From positions 1 to 64,000 of the forward strand of contig NZ_BMUC01000013.1 of the NCBI RefSeq assembly GCF_014649995.1: DNA of 64,000 nt, read 5' to 3'. A program made the translations under genes and the position numbers. Of this stretch, positions 1-9,260 are shown piece by piece (positions within the stretch are counted from its first letter, which is position 1; every line of letters starts with the position of its first letter). The notes under the pieces were generated by a model that was given only the letters and a program-made list of their open reading frames with translations, was not told where the DNA came from and made no database searches. Source of the DNA: Streptomyces griseoflavus. Lineage in GTDB: Bacteria; Actinomycetota; Actinomycetes; Streptomycetales; Streptomycetaceae.

Positions 1-441
1 CACAGCCGTCTCGGTCCCGGGCGGTATGTAGAGCGCCTTGCCGCCGCCCGCGTCCGACCAGGTGAACAGCAGGAGATACCCCTCCCGGGGCAGCCCGTCG
101 TCAATCAACGTCCGGGGCACCGCCGCAAGGTCGAAGGAGGCGACGAAGACGTCGCCCATGCGCCACTCCATGTCCAGGGGCAGCTCCGGCGCCCCTCCGA
201 TGTAACCGATCACCCGGTCATCCGGCCGGACGCTCCCCGTGGCCTTCCAATCGAAGTACACAGCCGTCTCCATGCTCCACAGCAGGCGGGTGATGGCGTC
301 GTCGGAGACCCCGTGCCGCCGGGCAAAGGCCCGAAAGGCGCTGCTGCGGGACGTCTGCCCCACAGGATCTCCGGAGGGGCCGGCGGTGCTGATCCAGTTG
401 TCCACGAAGTCGCTTTCTGACGAGGGATCGGTGACCGGCAC
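1..441 (-). CDS. DUF1963 (YwqG-like) protein, 3' end outside window
   Basis: An open frame runs leftwards off the window edge, so only the first ~147 codons are present. I chose the GTG at 441 because an in-frame TGA lies just upstream and no ATG precedes the conserved part. The product reads like DUF1963 proteins: an acidic N-terminus, a region with GAPELPLDMEWR, then FVASFDLAAVP and a hydrophobic strand (GYLLLFTWSD) followed by a short loop and ALYIPPGTE. The order 'P-D-W, L-D-L-A, LLLF, hydrophobic-Y-I-P' matches the complete DUF1963 protein at 63107-63958. Function of the family is unknown (SMI1/KNR4-associated, often toxin-immunity-like or cytoplasmic orphan). The family call is by eye; the C-terminus cannot be judged. 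Confidence 0.65.
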   Translation of the reverse strand, partial: MPVTDPSSESDFVDNWISTAGPSGDPVGQTSRSSAFRAFARRHGVSDDAITRLLWSMETAVYFDWKATGSVRPDDRVIGYIGGAPELPLDMEWRMGDVFVASFDLAAVPRTLIDDGLPREGYLLLFTWSDAGGGKALYIPPGTETAV

Positions 442-609
442 CGTGCGAGCGGGCCCGATGCCTGATCAACACGGTAGAACACCCCTCCGACAACGCCCTC
501 GTAGCCAACTGCCGACGGCCCTACGGCTGTCCACACACCGCGTCACTCTTCAACCATCGCCGCCCGAAGCCGACGTGGCGTCGGCGACTCCTGACAAGCC
601 CGTGCACGG

Positions 610-1226
610 TAGGCGGTGCTTGCCGACGGCGTCATGGCTCTGATCATCGGTGACGTGGTCGGCCACGACCTGGAGACGGCCTCGCACATGGCCGAGGTGC
701 GCAACATGCTGCGCGCCCTGGCCTGGGACCACCAGGAGCCGCCCAGCCTCATCGTGCGCCGCCTCGACGAGGCCGTCACCAACACCAGCGACGCCCCCAT
801 GGCCATCCTCGTCCTCGCCCGCATCGAAGGTCCCGAGGGCGGGCCCTGGCAACTGCACTGGGTCAACGCCGGACATCCCCACCCCTGCTGGTCAGCCACG
901 AGGGAGACACTTGTTACCTCACGGGCGGGCACGGACCGCTGATCGGCATGAGCGCCGCCCTGGATCTGGGCCTGGAGTGGCCCGACGCGCACGAGGACCA
1001 CCGACCGGAGTCCACTCTGCTGCGCTACACCCGACGGCCTGGTGGAGAGCCGCGGCCGCCCGATCGACCTCGGTATGGGCCAAGCTCCGCCACCACGCCT
1101 CCGTCCTGGCTCAACGGCTGGCCGAGCAGCCCGTAGACGACTTTTGCGACGAACTACTGGAAGCGCATCAAGCCCAGCGGCGACGATGTCGCCCTGCTCG
1201 CGCTGCGGCTACCCGAGGCCGGTATG
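610..1226 (+). pseudogene. SpoIIE/PP2C serine phosphatase remnant
   Basis: Pieces of a SpoIIE-type PP2C catalytic domain are recognisable in three frames. MALIIGDVVGHD, the metal-binding GDVxGHG-like motif, is at about 640-670. A second piece, VNAGHPHP, is near 860-885. GGHGPLIGMS follows in another frame, then VESRGRPIDLGMG, then LRHHASVLAQRLAEQPVDD, and finally PSGDDVALLALRLPE, the usual C-terminal SGDDxxLLxxR signature. At least four frame changes separate them (near 885, 1030, 1085 and 1165), and the N-terminal sensor part is missing. Such phosphatases act on anti-anti-sigma factors. This copy cannot make a working enzyme. Confidence 0.85.
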
Positions 1227-1486
1227 GGCGCCCCGCGACCGCCGGCCGCCACCGCTCCAGCAGTCCCCGCACAGCCGCCCCGAACCGGGCCGCTCCGGGT
1301 TCCCTCCAGGAGCATCCGCCGGTACAGGACCCCACACGCGACGCCCGTGACGAGTCCCGGAACAACCTTCCAACCGAATGATCTTCGCAGCGAAGGTCCG
1401 AGAGCTTGGGCGCTGAGCAACGTTTCACTCCATATGGCCTGATAGGGGCGTTGATCAGACCTGGGACGCTTGAGTAACCGGAAGCG

Positions 1487-3040
1487 TCAGATCCAAGTCA
1501 GGCGCCACAGACGGAACGCACCCGTGCCGTCCGACAGGTACTGACCGCCGCCAACGTCGTCGCTGGTGACCACATATTCCTTGGCCTGCCACAAGGGAAT
1601 GACTGGAACGTCTTCGGCGATGACCTCCTGGAGGGCCTCCAAGTCGGCGCCTGCCTTGCCGCGGTCCGCGAAGCGCTGGCTCGCCGCGATCAGCCGGTCC
1701 ACGGCCTTACTGCTGTAACCAGTGTTCATGGTGCCCTCCGTGCCAACGAGCGGCCCACCGAAGGTGTCCGGGTCGGGGAAGTCGGTCACCCAACCGACGG
1801 CGTACGCGTCGAGCCTGCCCTCCGCCCAGCGCTTCTGGAACTCGCCCCAGTCGTAGCCCACGAGGTTCACCTCGAACAGCCCACTCTCCTCGAGCTGCCG
1901 CTCGAGCTCCTTGGCCTCCTCGGCAGCGGCACCGCGGCCCTCGGAGTAGGCATAAGTGAAATGCACCGGCAGGCTCACACCGGTCTCGGTGAGCAGTCGG
2001 CGCGCCTTTGAGGCATTCAGCTCGGGGTAATGGTCGAAGAACGAGGTGGTGTGCCCGGTGATGCCCGTCGGGATCAACGAGTAGAGCGGAACGACAGTGC
2101 TCTCGTGCACGATGACCGCGAGCCGCTCGCGGTCGATCAGCCAGGCCATGGCCTGCCGGACTCGCGGGTCATGCAGCGGCTTGCCTTCACGTGTATTCAA
2201 GTAGAGGTTGCGGGTCTCGGCACTGTTCGCCTCAAACACTCGTTGGTCGGGGTCGCTGGGGTCCAGTTCGGCGAGGATTTTCGGCGGGAATTGGCGGGCG
2301 GCGACATCGATCCGGCGGTCGTTCCACGCGTCGTTCAGGCTGATGGTGTCCTCGTAATACCGAAGCTCGACAGGCTGTCTGCTCTGCTTGGCGGCTCCCC
2401 GGTAGTCGCCGTTGGGTGATAGGACAGCCCGTTTTCCTTCCACATACGACGCGAGTGTGTACGGTCCGGTGCCGTCGACCAGCTCGCCGCTGCGGAGGAA
2501 GGTGGCCGGGTATTTGGTGGAGTCGACGATCGATCCGGCCCCGGTGGCCACCTTGAACGGGAAGGTGGCGTCGGGTGAGGACAGAGCGAAGGTGACGGTC
2601 TGTCCGCTCGCCCGCACCGAGTGGAGAGTGTCCAGCAGAGATGACGGGCCGACGTCGGACTTGATCCTCTTGACGCGGTCGAAGGAGAACTTCACGTCCT
2701 GGGTTGTCATTTCGCGCCCGCTCGGGAAGGTGAGCCCGTCGCGCAGTTCACAGCGGTAGGTACGCAGGCCGGCGCCGGTGAAGGCACAGCTTCTGGCCGC
2801 GTCCGGTACGGGCTCGGCACCGCCTGGTTCGACAGTGAGCAGCGTCTGGAAGACATTGCTGAACAGGGCCAGGGAGCCGGCGTCGTAGGCCCCGGCCGGG
2901 TCCAGCGAGGTAGCGGCATCTGTCGTGCCGACCTTGATGGTCCTGCCTGATGTCTCCTCCGGCAGCAGAATCCAGCCGGTCACCCCTACGACTGCGAGCA
3001 CGAGCAGCCACGCGAGTCTTCGCTTCTGAACCGATGACAC
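1487..3040 (-). CDS. Extracellular solute-binding protein family 5 (peptide type)
   Basis: 517 residues, the usual length of DppA/OppA-like proteins. The N-terminus has a basic patch and a hydrophobic segment (about residues 9-26, LAWLLVLAVVGVTGWILL) without a lipobox cysteine, so it is probably membrane-anchored. Next come a TIKVGTTDAATSLDPAGAYD start typical of SBP_bac_5, the DGLTFPSGREMTTQDVKFSF stretch, and the late YAVGWVTDFPDPDTF motif, all standard for the family. It would bind oligopeptides for an ABC importer. No OppB/C/D/F genes accompany it, so it is an orphan that must borrow permeases. A site resembling the island's operator lies about 75 bp upstream, which supports a role in uptake of collagen peptides. 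The family is certain; the substrate is inferred. Confidence 0.93.
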   Translation of the reverse strand: MSSVQKRRLAWLLVLAVVGVTGWILLPEETSGRTIKVGTTDAATSLDPAGAYDAGSLALFSNVFQTLLTVEPGGAEPVPDAARSCAFTGAGLRTYRCELRDGLTFPSGREMTTQDVKFSFDRVKRIKSDVGPSSLLDTLHSVRASGQTVTFALSSPDATFPFKVATGAGSIVDSTKYPATFLRSGELVDGTGPYTLASYVEGKRAVLSPNGDYRGAAKQSRQPVELRYYEDTISLNDAWNDRRIDVAARQFPPKILAELDPSDPDQRVFEANSAETRNLYLNTREGKPLHDPRVRQAMAWLIDRERLAVIVHESTVVPLYSLIPTGITGHTTSFFDHYPELNASKARRLLTETGVSLPVHFTYAYSEGRGAAAEEAKELERQLEESGLFEVNLVGYDWGEFQKRWAEGRLDAYAVGWVTDFPDPDTFGGPLVGTEGTMNTGYSSKAVDRLIAASQRFADRGKAGADLEALQEVIAEDVPVIPLWQAKEYVVTSDDVGGGQYLSDGTGAFRLWRLTWI

Positions 3041-3106
3041 CGGTCCCCTCCTTCCCGGCCCTCAAGGGCCGCCACGCACACCCACCTCAGAGGGGTGTGA
3101 CAGGCC

Positions 3107-3127
3107 ACATAGTAATGTGAAATGTTA
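3107..3127. promoter_or_regulatory. Island operator, site A (degenerate)
   Basis: On the minus strand the core reads ACATT-TCA-CATTA (3113-3125): the right half is good and the left half poor against CAATG-TCA-CATTG. The 14-mer ACATAGTAATGTGA at 3107-3120 occurs again, inverted, at 26874-26887 in front of the Xaa-Pro peptidase. It lies between the peptide-binding protein and the broken ankyrin gene. A TTATAA-like box directly to its right could be a -10 element facing rightwards. Confidence 0.5.
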
Positions 3128-4616
3128 TAACTCTCCGCGAGAATCATCTCGTTACCGAGTCCTGTCCGACGCTTCACCGGGAGACACTTCGGCATCGCGT
3201 CCTCTGGAGCGGCTGCGCAAGCAGGCAAAGTCGCTGCGGCGGGATGCACGAGCCGGAGTGGCCCACGCACTGGGTCTCGTTGCGGAGATTCATCCCAGGC
3301 CGTCGGCATCACTCACCCTGTCGGACGCACAGCTTGTCACCGCCCGTATGTACGGCTTCACGAGCTGGCCCCGGCTGAAGCAGCATCTCGATACCATCAG
3401 GCGCTACTCGCGCTCCCCCCACCAGGTAGCGGCCGGTGGCGAGTTGGCGGACGAGTTCCTGCCTCTTGCCTGACTCACCTACGAAACCGACGTCCCGGGC
3501 CGTACACGGCAGGCCGACCTGATGCTCGACACACACCCACGGCTGGCTGTCGCGAATGTCTTCACCATGGCGGCCACCGGATCCTACGAGGCACTCGACG
3601 ATCTCCTGACCGAAGAACCGGACCTCGCTGTTCGCCAGGGCGGCCCCTTCGCGTGGGGAGCCGCTGCTGTATCTGTCGTACGCACGCCTCCGCGCTCCCG
3701 GTCGCTGGGTGGAGTCGGCGCGGCTCCTGCTCGAGTGCGGCGCCGACCCCAACTCCGGTTACCTGTGGGAAGGGCTGACTTCACCGTTCACCGCTCTCAC
3801 CGGCGCATTCGGCGGCGGCGAGCGTGATGAACCGGCTCATCCGCAGGCACTGGAACTGGCTCGGCTACTGCTGCGGTCCGGCGGACCCCAATGACGGCCA
3901 GAGCCTCTACAACCGCGGTCTCGGCGACGAGGTCTTCACCGACGACATAACACATCTCGAGCTCCTGCTGGAGCATGGGCTGGGCAGCGGTAACGGAGGG
4001 CCGTGGCGAGCCCCGCTGGGCCCGGTACTTCACTCTCCCCGGCAGTTGCTACGCGACGAGCTCTCCACCGCCGCGTTGCGGGGCGGCCCGAACAGAGCTC
4101 GACTGCTGCTGGCTCATGGTGCCGAGGCCAACGGCATCGGCGCGCACCCGGTATACGGCGGGCACACTCCCTACCGGCTGGCGTTGCGGCACGGACACGC
4201 TGAAGTCGCGGAGGTTCTCGCCTCGGCCGGCGCCTCGACGACGCTGGACACAACGGATGCCTTCGTCGCCGCCAGTATGCGCGCGGATGCCGACGCGGTT
4301 CGCGGCCCTGGGACCTGAGCCCCTTACCCGGGCGCTGACCACAACCCCGGAACTGATCAACTACGCGGCTGAACACCGCAGTGCGGCAGCAGTTCGGCTG
4401 CTGACCGAGCTCGACTTCGATGTGAACCACCTCCTGCACTGCACGCCGCTGCACGAAGCGGTGTGGAATGACGACGTGGAGACAGTGCGGACCCTCATCG
4501 AGCTGGGTGCGGATCCTAGGATCAAAGACACGGAACATGACTCGTCCGCCCTCGGCTGGGCACAGTTCGGAGGCACACGGCAGGTCGAGGCGATCCTGCG
4601 GGGCCTCACCCCGTAG
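3117..4616 (+). pseudogene. Ankyrin-repeat protein, multiply frameshifted
   Basis: The N-terminal PLERLRKQAKSLRRDARAG and the SWPRLKQHLD segment are typical of a Streptomyces ankyrin-repeat family. An in-frame TGA interrupts it at 3471. Reading continues in the same frame (EALDDLLTEEPDLAVRQGG), then shifts near 3655 (EPLLYLSYARL), near 3890 (HLELLLEHGLG, NRARLLLAHGAEANG) and again near 4300. The last piece carries ankyrin repeats (TPLHEAVWNDDVETVRTLI) and a stop at 4616. One nonsense codon and three or more frame changes rule out a functional product. The original start is not visible; the ATG at 3117 overlaps the operator-like sequence and may be accidental. Confidence 0.85.
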
Positions 4617-4622
4617 GTTCGC

Positions 4623-4652
4623 TCAGCCGGGCCCCGCCTCGGGCCCGGCTGA
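4623..4652. terminator. Hairpin terminator between convergent genes
   Basis: Perfect 12-bp arms (TCAGCCGGGCCC and its complement) around a 6-nt loop lie between the ankyrin pseudogene (+) and the 2,5-dioxovalerate dehydrogenase gene (-). There is no clear T-run, which is usual for Streptomyces bidirectional terminators. Confidence 0.7.
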
Positions 4653-4715
4653 CGGAGGCACGGGAGGGGCGCCCCGTCATCCGTTCGGCGAGGCGGCTTG
4701 TGCGGCCGGCAGCGG

Positions 4716-6296
4716 CTACCTCGGCCGCGGTTCGAGCGTGCCGTCGACGAGCCGGGTGATCCCCAGCGGGTTGTCGGCGCGCAGTTCATCGGGGAGAAGG
4801 GCGTCGGGGAACGACTGGTAGCAGACGGGGCGGAGCCAGCGTTCGATCGCCAGGGTTCCGACGCTGGTACCGGGCGAGCTCGTCGCGGGCCACGGTCCGC
4901 CGTGCACCATGGCGTGACCGACCTCGACCCCTGTCGGCCAGCCGCCCCACAGGATGCGTCCGGCGAGCTCCTCCAAAATGGGCAGGAGGCGCGCAGCCGT
5001 CGTCAGGTCGGCATCGGAGCCGTGCAGGGTTGCCGTCAACTGCCCCTCCATGTTCTCCAGCAGGCCGAGGAGTTCTTCGACACCGGACCACCGCACGATG
5101 AGTCCGGCCGCCCCGAAGACCTCACCGGAGAGGAGTTCATGGGCCGCATAAGTCGCAGCATCGCATTCGAGCACCACAGGGGCCGGTGCATACGGGCTCT
5201 CCCCGGGCTTTCCCTGAGCCAGCAACGAGACGCCGTCGACGGCCGCCCACCGTCTCGACCCCTCGACGTACGCCTCCGTGATGCCCGAAGTGAGCATGAC
5301 CCGTCCTGTCGTCTCGGCCACTTCCCGGGCTACTGCCGAGCGGAAGGCGTCACCTGCCGCACCCGTCGGCAGCAGCACCAGGCCGGGATTCGTGCAGAAC
5401 TGGCCTGATCCATTGGTCAGCGACGCCACATACGCGGCGGCGAGTGCGGCAGGGTCGGCCAGGGCTCCGTCGAGGACGACCACCGGGTTGACCGCCGACA
5501 TCTCGGCATGGACGGGGATGGGCACAGGCCGAGTGTGCGCGGCCCTGGCCAGCGCCAGGCCTCCGGCCCGGGACCCGGTGAATCCGACGGCCGTGATCCG
5601 TGGGTCGCGCACGAGGGTCTGACCGACTTCGGTACCGCGGCCGACCAGCAACGAGAAGACACCGGCAGGCATGCCGGTGCGCCGGGCGGCGGAGACGACG
5701 GCGCGGGCGACGAGTTCGCAGGTGCCCGGATGCGCCGGGTGCGCCTTGGCTATGACGGGACAGCCCGCGGCCAGTGCGGATGCGGTGTCACCGCCGGCGA
5801 CGGAGAAGGCCAGCGGGAAGTTGCCCGCGCCGAACACGGCGACAGGGCCGACGGGCATCCTGCGCAGACGCAGGTCCGCTCGGGCGAGCGGCAGACGCTC
5901 GGACAGCGCGGGGTCCACGCGCACACCGAGTGCGTCCCCGCTGCGGACCAGATCGGCGAACATGCGCAGTTGTCCGCAGGTACGTCCGCGTTCGCCGGTC
6001 AGACGGTCCCGCGGCAGTCCGGACTCACTTGCCGCGAGTTCCAGGAGGCTGTCGCCGAGTGCCTCGATCTCCTCCGCGCAGGCATCGAGGAAGGCGGCCC
6101 GGTGGTGCCCGGGCAAGGCGCGGTACTCGCGGGCGGAAGCGGCGGCCAGACGGGCCGCCTGCGCGACCTGGTCGGGTGATGCGTCACGCAACGGTGGGCC
6201 CAGGGGCTCGGACGTCGCCGCCTGGACGGCACGCCAGGGGGCGCCCGTGCCGGGGATGTCACGGCCGGCCACGATGGAGGTTCCGGTCAGGTGCAC
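4716..6296 (-). CDS. 2,5-dioxovalerate (alpha-ketoglutarate semialdehyde) dehydrogenase
   Basis: 526 residues of the aldehyde dehydrogenase superfamily, in the subgroup that oxidises 2-oxoglutarate semialdehyde to 2-oxoglutarate with NAD(P)+. This is the last step of hydroxyproline catabolism. Visible features are GPVAVFGAGNFPLAFS with the NAD-binding fold, GFTGS, the base-region HAEMSAVNPV, and GSGQFCTNPG with the catalytic Cys at about residue 301. The N-terminus (TGTSIVAGRDI) is typical of the hydroxyproline-type enzymes. The GTG start at 6296 has a GGAG ribosome site five bases upstream. It is divergent from the dehydrogenase operon at 6407, with an operator between. The family and role are well supported by sequence and context. 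Confidence 0.93.
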   Translation of the reverse strand: MHLTGTSIVAGRDIPGTGAPWRAVQAATSEPLGPPLRDASPDQVAQAARLAAASAREYRALPGHHRAAFLDACAEEIEALGDSLLELAASESGLPRDRLTGERGRTCGQLRMFADLVRSGDALGVRVDPALSERLPLARADLRLRRMPVGPVAVFGAGNFPLAFSVAGGDTASALAAGCPVIAKAHPAHPGTCELVARAVVSAARRTGMPAGVFSLLVGRGTEVGQTLVRDPRITAVGFTGSRAGGLALARAAHTRPVPIPVHAEMSAVNPVVVLDGALADPAALAAAYVASLTNGSGQFCTNPGLVLLPTGAAGDAFRSAVAREVAETTGRVMLTSGITEAYVEGSRRWAAVDGVSLLAQGKPGESPYAPAPVVLECDAATYAAHELLSGEVFGAAGLIVRWSGVEELLGLLENMEGQLTATLHGSDADLTTAARLLPILEELAGRILWGGWPTGVEVGHAMVHGGPWPATSSPGTSVGTLAIERWLRPVCYQSFPDALLPDELRADNPLGITRLVDGTLEPRPR

Positions 6297-6377
6297 AGTT
6301 CTCCGTCTCCTGTTGCAGAAAGTCGTACTGCCGTTGGCGTTGTCTTCACGTCGGTTGGATGTATAGCCTAGACAATG

Positions 6378-6390
6378 GCATGTGACATTG
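6378..6390. promoter_or_regulatory. Island operator, site B
   Basis: Minus-strand core CAATG-TCA-CATGC: perfect left half, three of five bases in the right half. It lies in the 110-bp gap between the divergent 2,5-dioxovalerate dehydrogenase gene and the catabolic operon, so one site could control both. A further CAATG at 6373-6377 lies on the other side, giving CAATG-N8-CATTG. Confidence 0.65.
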
Positions 6391-6406
6391 CACAGGGGGA
6401 GGGTCG

Positions 6407-7573
6407 ATGACCCTGAAAGTCGTCGTCGTGGGTGCGGGCGTGGTCGGCGCGGCGTGCGCCTTCCACGCCACCTCGGCAGGGCTGGACGTCACGGTCGTCG
6501 ACCGCGGAGCCGTCGGCTCGGGGACGACGAGTCGAGGAGAGGGCAATATTCTCCTCTCCGACAAGGAGCCAGGTCCCGAACTCGATCTCGCTCGCCTGAG
6601 CCGTGCCCTGTGGGACGAGGTCGGCGAGGAGCTCGGGCCGGACTCCTTCGAACTCGATCGTAAGGGCGGACTGGTCGTCGCGAGCACGACCGAAGGCCTC
6701 GCCGCGCTCGGCGGGTTCGCCGCGCGCCAGGAGGCGGCCGGTGTCCGCGTCGAGCCGGTCGGTGAGGTGCGGGACGTCGAACCCCACCTGGCCCCCGGAC
6801 TCCCCGGCGGCATCCGCTATCCGCAGGACGCGCAGGTGCAGCCCGTGCTCGCGGCGGCCGTGCTGCTGCGTGCCGCCGTGGAACGCGGCGCACGCTTCCA
6901 CCCGGGTGAGGTCACCGGCGCAGTGACCGGCCGGGAGGGCAGGGTGGCCGGTGTGCGTACGGCGGTTGGTGACGTCCTGCCCGCCGACGCCATCGTGAAC
7001 GCGGCCGGGACCTGGGGCGGCGAGGTCGGCCGCCGGCTCGGCGCGCCCGTCGAGGTACTTCCCCGCCGGGGTTTCGTCCTGGTGACCGAACCACTGCCGC
7101 CGATGGTCCGGCACAAGGTCTACTCGGCCGACTACGTCGCCAACGTGGCCTCGTCCGACGCCGGACTGGAGACCTCGTGCGTCGTGGAGGGCACGCGCGG
7201 CGGCACGATCCTCATCGGTGCCAGCCGGGAGCGCGTCGGCTTCGACACCACGATGAACCCCGCCGTGATCACCCGGCTCGCCGCGCAGGCATGCCGGCTG
7301 TTCCCCTTCCTGCGCGAGACCCATCTGATCCGCAGCTACCGCGGCTTCCGCCCGTACTGCCCGGACCACCTGCCGGTCGTCGGCCCCGACCCACGGGCCC
7401 CCGGCGTCATCCACGCATGCGGCCACGAGGGCGCGGGCATCGGTCTCGCGCCCGCCACCGGTGCGCTCGTGACGGCCCACCTGCTCGGCCGTCCCTGGCG
7501 CGGCGCCGATCCGGCCGCGCACACCGGACTTTTGCCGAACCGATTCCTCACCTCTGGAGGTGCGCCGGAGTGA
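6407..7573 (+). CDS. D-hydroxyproline dehydrogenase, FAD (DAO-fold) subunit
   Basis: 388 residues of the DAO/sarcosine-oxidase-beta family. The N-terminal FAD dinucleotide-binding motif VVVGAGVVGAACAF is followed by DRGAVGSGTTSRGEGN. The C-terminal SYRGFRPYCPDHLPVVGPD and GHEGAGIGLAPATG segments close the FAD site. Together with the next two genes it forms the three-part membrane-independent amine dehydrogenase (LhpB/LhpF/LhpE type) that oxidises cis-4-hydroxy-D-proline to 1-pyrroline-4-hydroxy-2-carboxylate. It is first in an operon of five genes with tight or overlapping joints. An HcnC/octopine-dehydrogenase-like substrate is possible from the family alone; the neighbours decide for hydroxyproline. 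Confidence 0.88.
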   Translation: MTLKVVVVGAGVVGAACAFHATSAGLDVTVVDRGAVGSGTTSRGEGNILLSDKEPGPELDLARLSRALWDEVGEELGPDSFELDRKGGLVVASTTEGLAALGGFAARQEAAGVRVEPVGEVRDVEPHLAPGLPGGIRYPQDAQVQPVLAAAVLLRAAVERGARFHPGEVTGAVTGREGRVAGVRTAVGDVLPADAIVNAAGTWGGEVGRRLGAPVEVLPRRGFVLVTEPLPPMVRHKVYSADYVANVASSDAGLETSCVVEGTRGGTILIGASRERVGFDTTMNPAVITRLAAQACRLFPFLRETHLIRSYRGFRPYCPDHLPVVGPDPRAPGVIHACGHEGAGIGLAPATGALVTAHLLGRPWRGADPAAHTGLLPNRFLTSGGAPE

Positions 7574-7824
7574 GCGAGCTCATCATCGACGGCGAGCCAC
7601 TGCCGTTCATCGAGGGACAGACCGTCGCCGCGGCACTCGTCGCCGCGGGCCGGCTGTCCTGGCGCACCAGCCGCGTCGGGCACCGTCCGCGCGGTGTCTT
7701 CTGCGGGATCGGCGTCTGCTTCGACTGCCTTGTGACGATCGACGGCGCCGGCGGGCAGCGCGCCTGCCTGGTACCGGCGCGCCCGGGTATGACCGTCACG
7801 ACCGAGGAGGATGACGATGAGTGA
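7570..7824 (+). CDS. Small 2Fe-2S subunit of D-hydroxyproline dehydrogenase
   Basis: 84 residues. The GTG start overlaps the preceding stop (GTGA). The product is a ferredoxin-like (2Fe-2S) protein: VFCGIGVCFDCLVTIDG followed by RACLVPARPGM gives four cysteines in the C-x4-C-x2-C...C spacing of HcnA/SoxD-like small subunits. It passes electrons between the two flavin subunits. The small size and the position between two flavoprotein genes are exactly as in known Lhp, HcnABC and octopine dehydrogenase gene sets. Confidence 0.88.
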   Translation: MSELIIDGEPLPFIEGQTVAAALVAAGRLSWRTSRVGHRPRGVFCGIGVCFDCLVTIDGAGGQRACLVPARPGMTVTTEEDDDE

Positions 7825-9241
7825 ATCGACCGACCTCATTGTCGTGGGCGCGGGCCCGGCCGGTATGGCCGCGGCGGTCACGGCTCTGGCCGGCGGGCTG
7901 CGCGTGGTGCTGGTCGACTCGGGCACCGCCGTCGGCGGTCAGTACTGGCGGCACCCGCCGGAGCACGCGCGGGCGGCGATCCCCACCGACGACCTGCACC
8001 ACGGACTGCGCGAATACCGCGCCCTGAGCCAGGCGTTGTCGGCGCACTCACGGAGGGGCCGGCTGGATCTGCGCCTGGCGCATCACGTGTGGTCCGCCGT
8101 CCGCGAGGACGACGGATTCGCGGTCCACGTGGTCGACCGCCGGGACGCACCGCGGGAGACCGCCGGGGTCCTGCGTGCACCGAGACTCCTCGTGGCGACC
8201 GGGGCCTACGACCGCCAACTGCCCTTCCCGGGATGGGACCTGCCCGGAGTGCTCACCATCGGCGGCCTCCAGGCGCTGCTCAAGGGCGGCGGGGTCGCGG
8301 CCGGGAGCCGGGTGGCGCTGGGCGGTACCGGCCCGTTCCTGCTTCCGGTCGCCGCCGGCCTCGCGGCGCGCGGAGTCGACGTCGTCGCGGTGTGCGAGGC
8401 CGCCCACCCGCTGGCGTGGCTGCGGCACCCCGGGCCGCTGCTGCGCAACCCCGCCAAGTGGACGGAAGGGGCCCGGTACGGCGCCACGCTCGCGCGCCAC
8501 GGCATCCGGGTCCATCCACGCACGGCGATCACCCGCGCCGAAGGAGGCGACCGCGTCACAGCGGTCAGGATCGCCTCGCTGAGGCCGGACGGCAGCCCCC
8601 GGCTCGGCACCGAACGACAGGTCCAGGTCGACGCCGTCGGAGTCGGCTGGGGATTCGCACCGCAGCTCGACCTGCTCGTCCCCCTCGGCTGCGCCCTCAC
8701 GGACGCGCCGGACGGGAACGCGGTCGTCGCGGTCGACGGCGGACAGCGCACCACCGTCCCCGGTCTGTATGCCGCGGGGGAGACCTGCGGAGTGGGCGGG
8801 GCGGCACTCGCGGTGGGCGAGGGCCGTCTGGCCGCGGAATCGGTCCTCGCCGATTCCGGCGCCGCTCCCGTGCTGGGGCGCAGGGGGCTGTCCGCGGTGC
8901 GCTCCGCGGTGGCCCGGCAGCGCGGCTTCGCCCGGGCGATGGCCCTGGCCCACCCGATCCCTCCGGCCTGGCCGGCGTGGCTGAGCGATGACACCGTGGT
9001 GTGCCGCTGCGAGGAGGTCACCGCGGGCGCGGTCCGCAGCGCCTGCACCGGGGGCGGGGCCCACGACCACCGGCAGGTCAAGCAATTGACCCGCGCCGGG
9101 ATGGGCTGGTGCCAGGGGCGGATGTGCGGTCCTGCCGTGCACTGCCTCACGGCTCAGGAGCAGGCCTATACGCCCGCAGAGCGGCTTGTCGCAACGCCCA
9201 TCAGCCTCGGGGCGCTTGCCGACATTGATGAAGAACACTGA
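7817..9241 (+). CDS. D-hydroxyproline dehydrogenase, large pyridine-nucleotide-type FAD subunit
   Basis: 474 residues. The ATG at 7817 is preferred over that at 7811 because GAGGAGG lies six bases upstream of it. It overlaps the previous gene by eight bases. The FAD-binding motif is LIVVGAGPAGMAAAV, the second nucleotide-binding motif is VALGGTGPFLLPVAAGLA, and GLYAAGETCGVGGAALA is near the C-terminal third. A C-terminal bfd-like [2Fe-2S] domain shows VVCRCEEVTAGAV and GMGWCQGRMCGP (four cysteines). This matches the alpha subunit of heteromeric proline/hydroxyproline or hydrogen cyanide synthase-like dehydrogenases. Confidence 0.88.
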   Translation: MSESTDLIVVGAGPAGMAAAVTALAGGLRVVLVDSGTAVGGQYWRHPPEHARAAIPTDDLHHGLREYRALSQALSAHSRRGRLDLRLAHHVWSAVREDDGFAVHVVDRRDAPRETAGVLRAPRLLVATGAYDRQLPFPGWDLPGVLTIGGLQALLKGGGVAAGSRVALGGTGPFLLPVAAGLAARGVDVVAVCEAAHPLAWLRHPGPLLRNPAKWTEGARYGATLARHGIRVHPRTAITRAEGGDRVTAVRIASLRPDGSPRLGTERQVQVDAVGVGWGFAPQLDLLVPLGCALTDAPDGNAVVAVDGGQRTTVPGLYAAGETCGVGGAALAVGEGRLAAESVLADSGAAPVLGRRGLSAVRSAVARQRGFARAMALAHPIPPAWPAWLSDDTVVCRCEEVTAGAVRSACTGGGAHDHRQVKQLTRAGMGWCQGRMCGPAVHCLTAQEQAYTPAERLVATPISLGALADIDEEH

Positions 9242-9260
9242 CAACTTCCAAGGAGCACAC

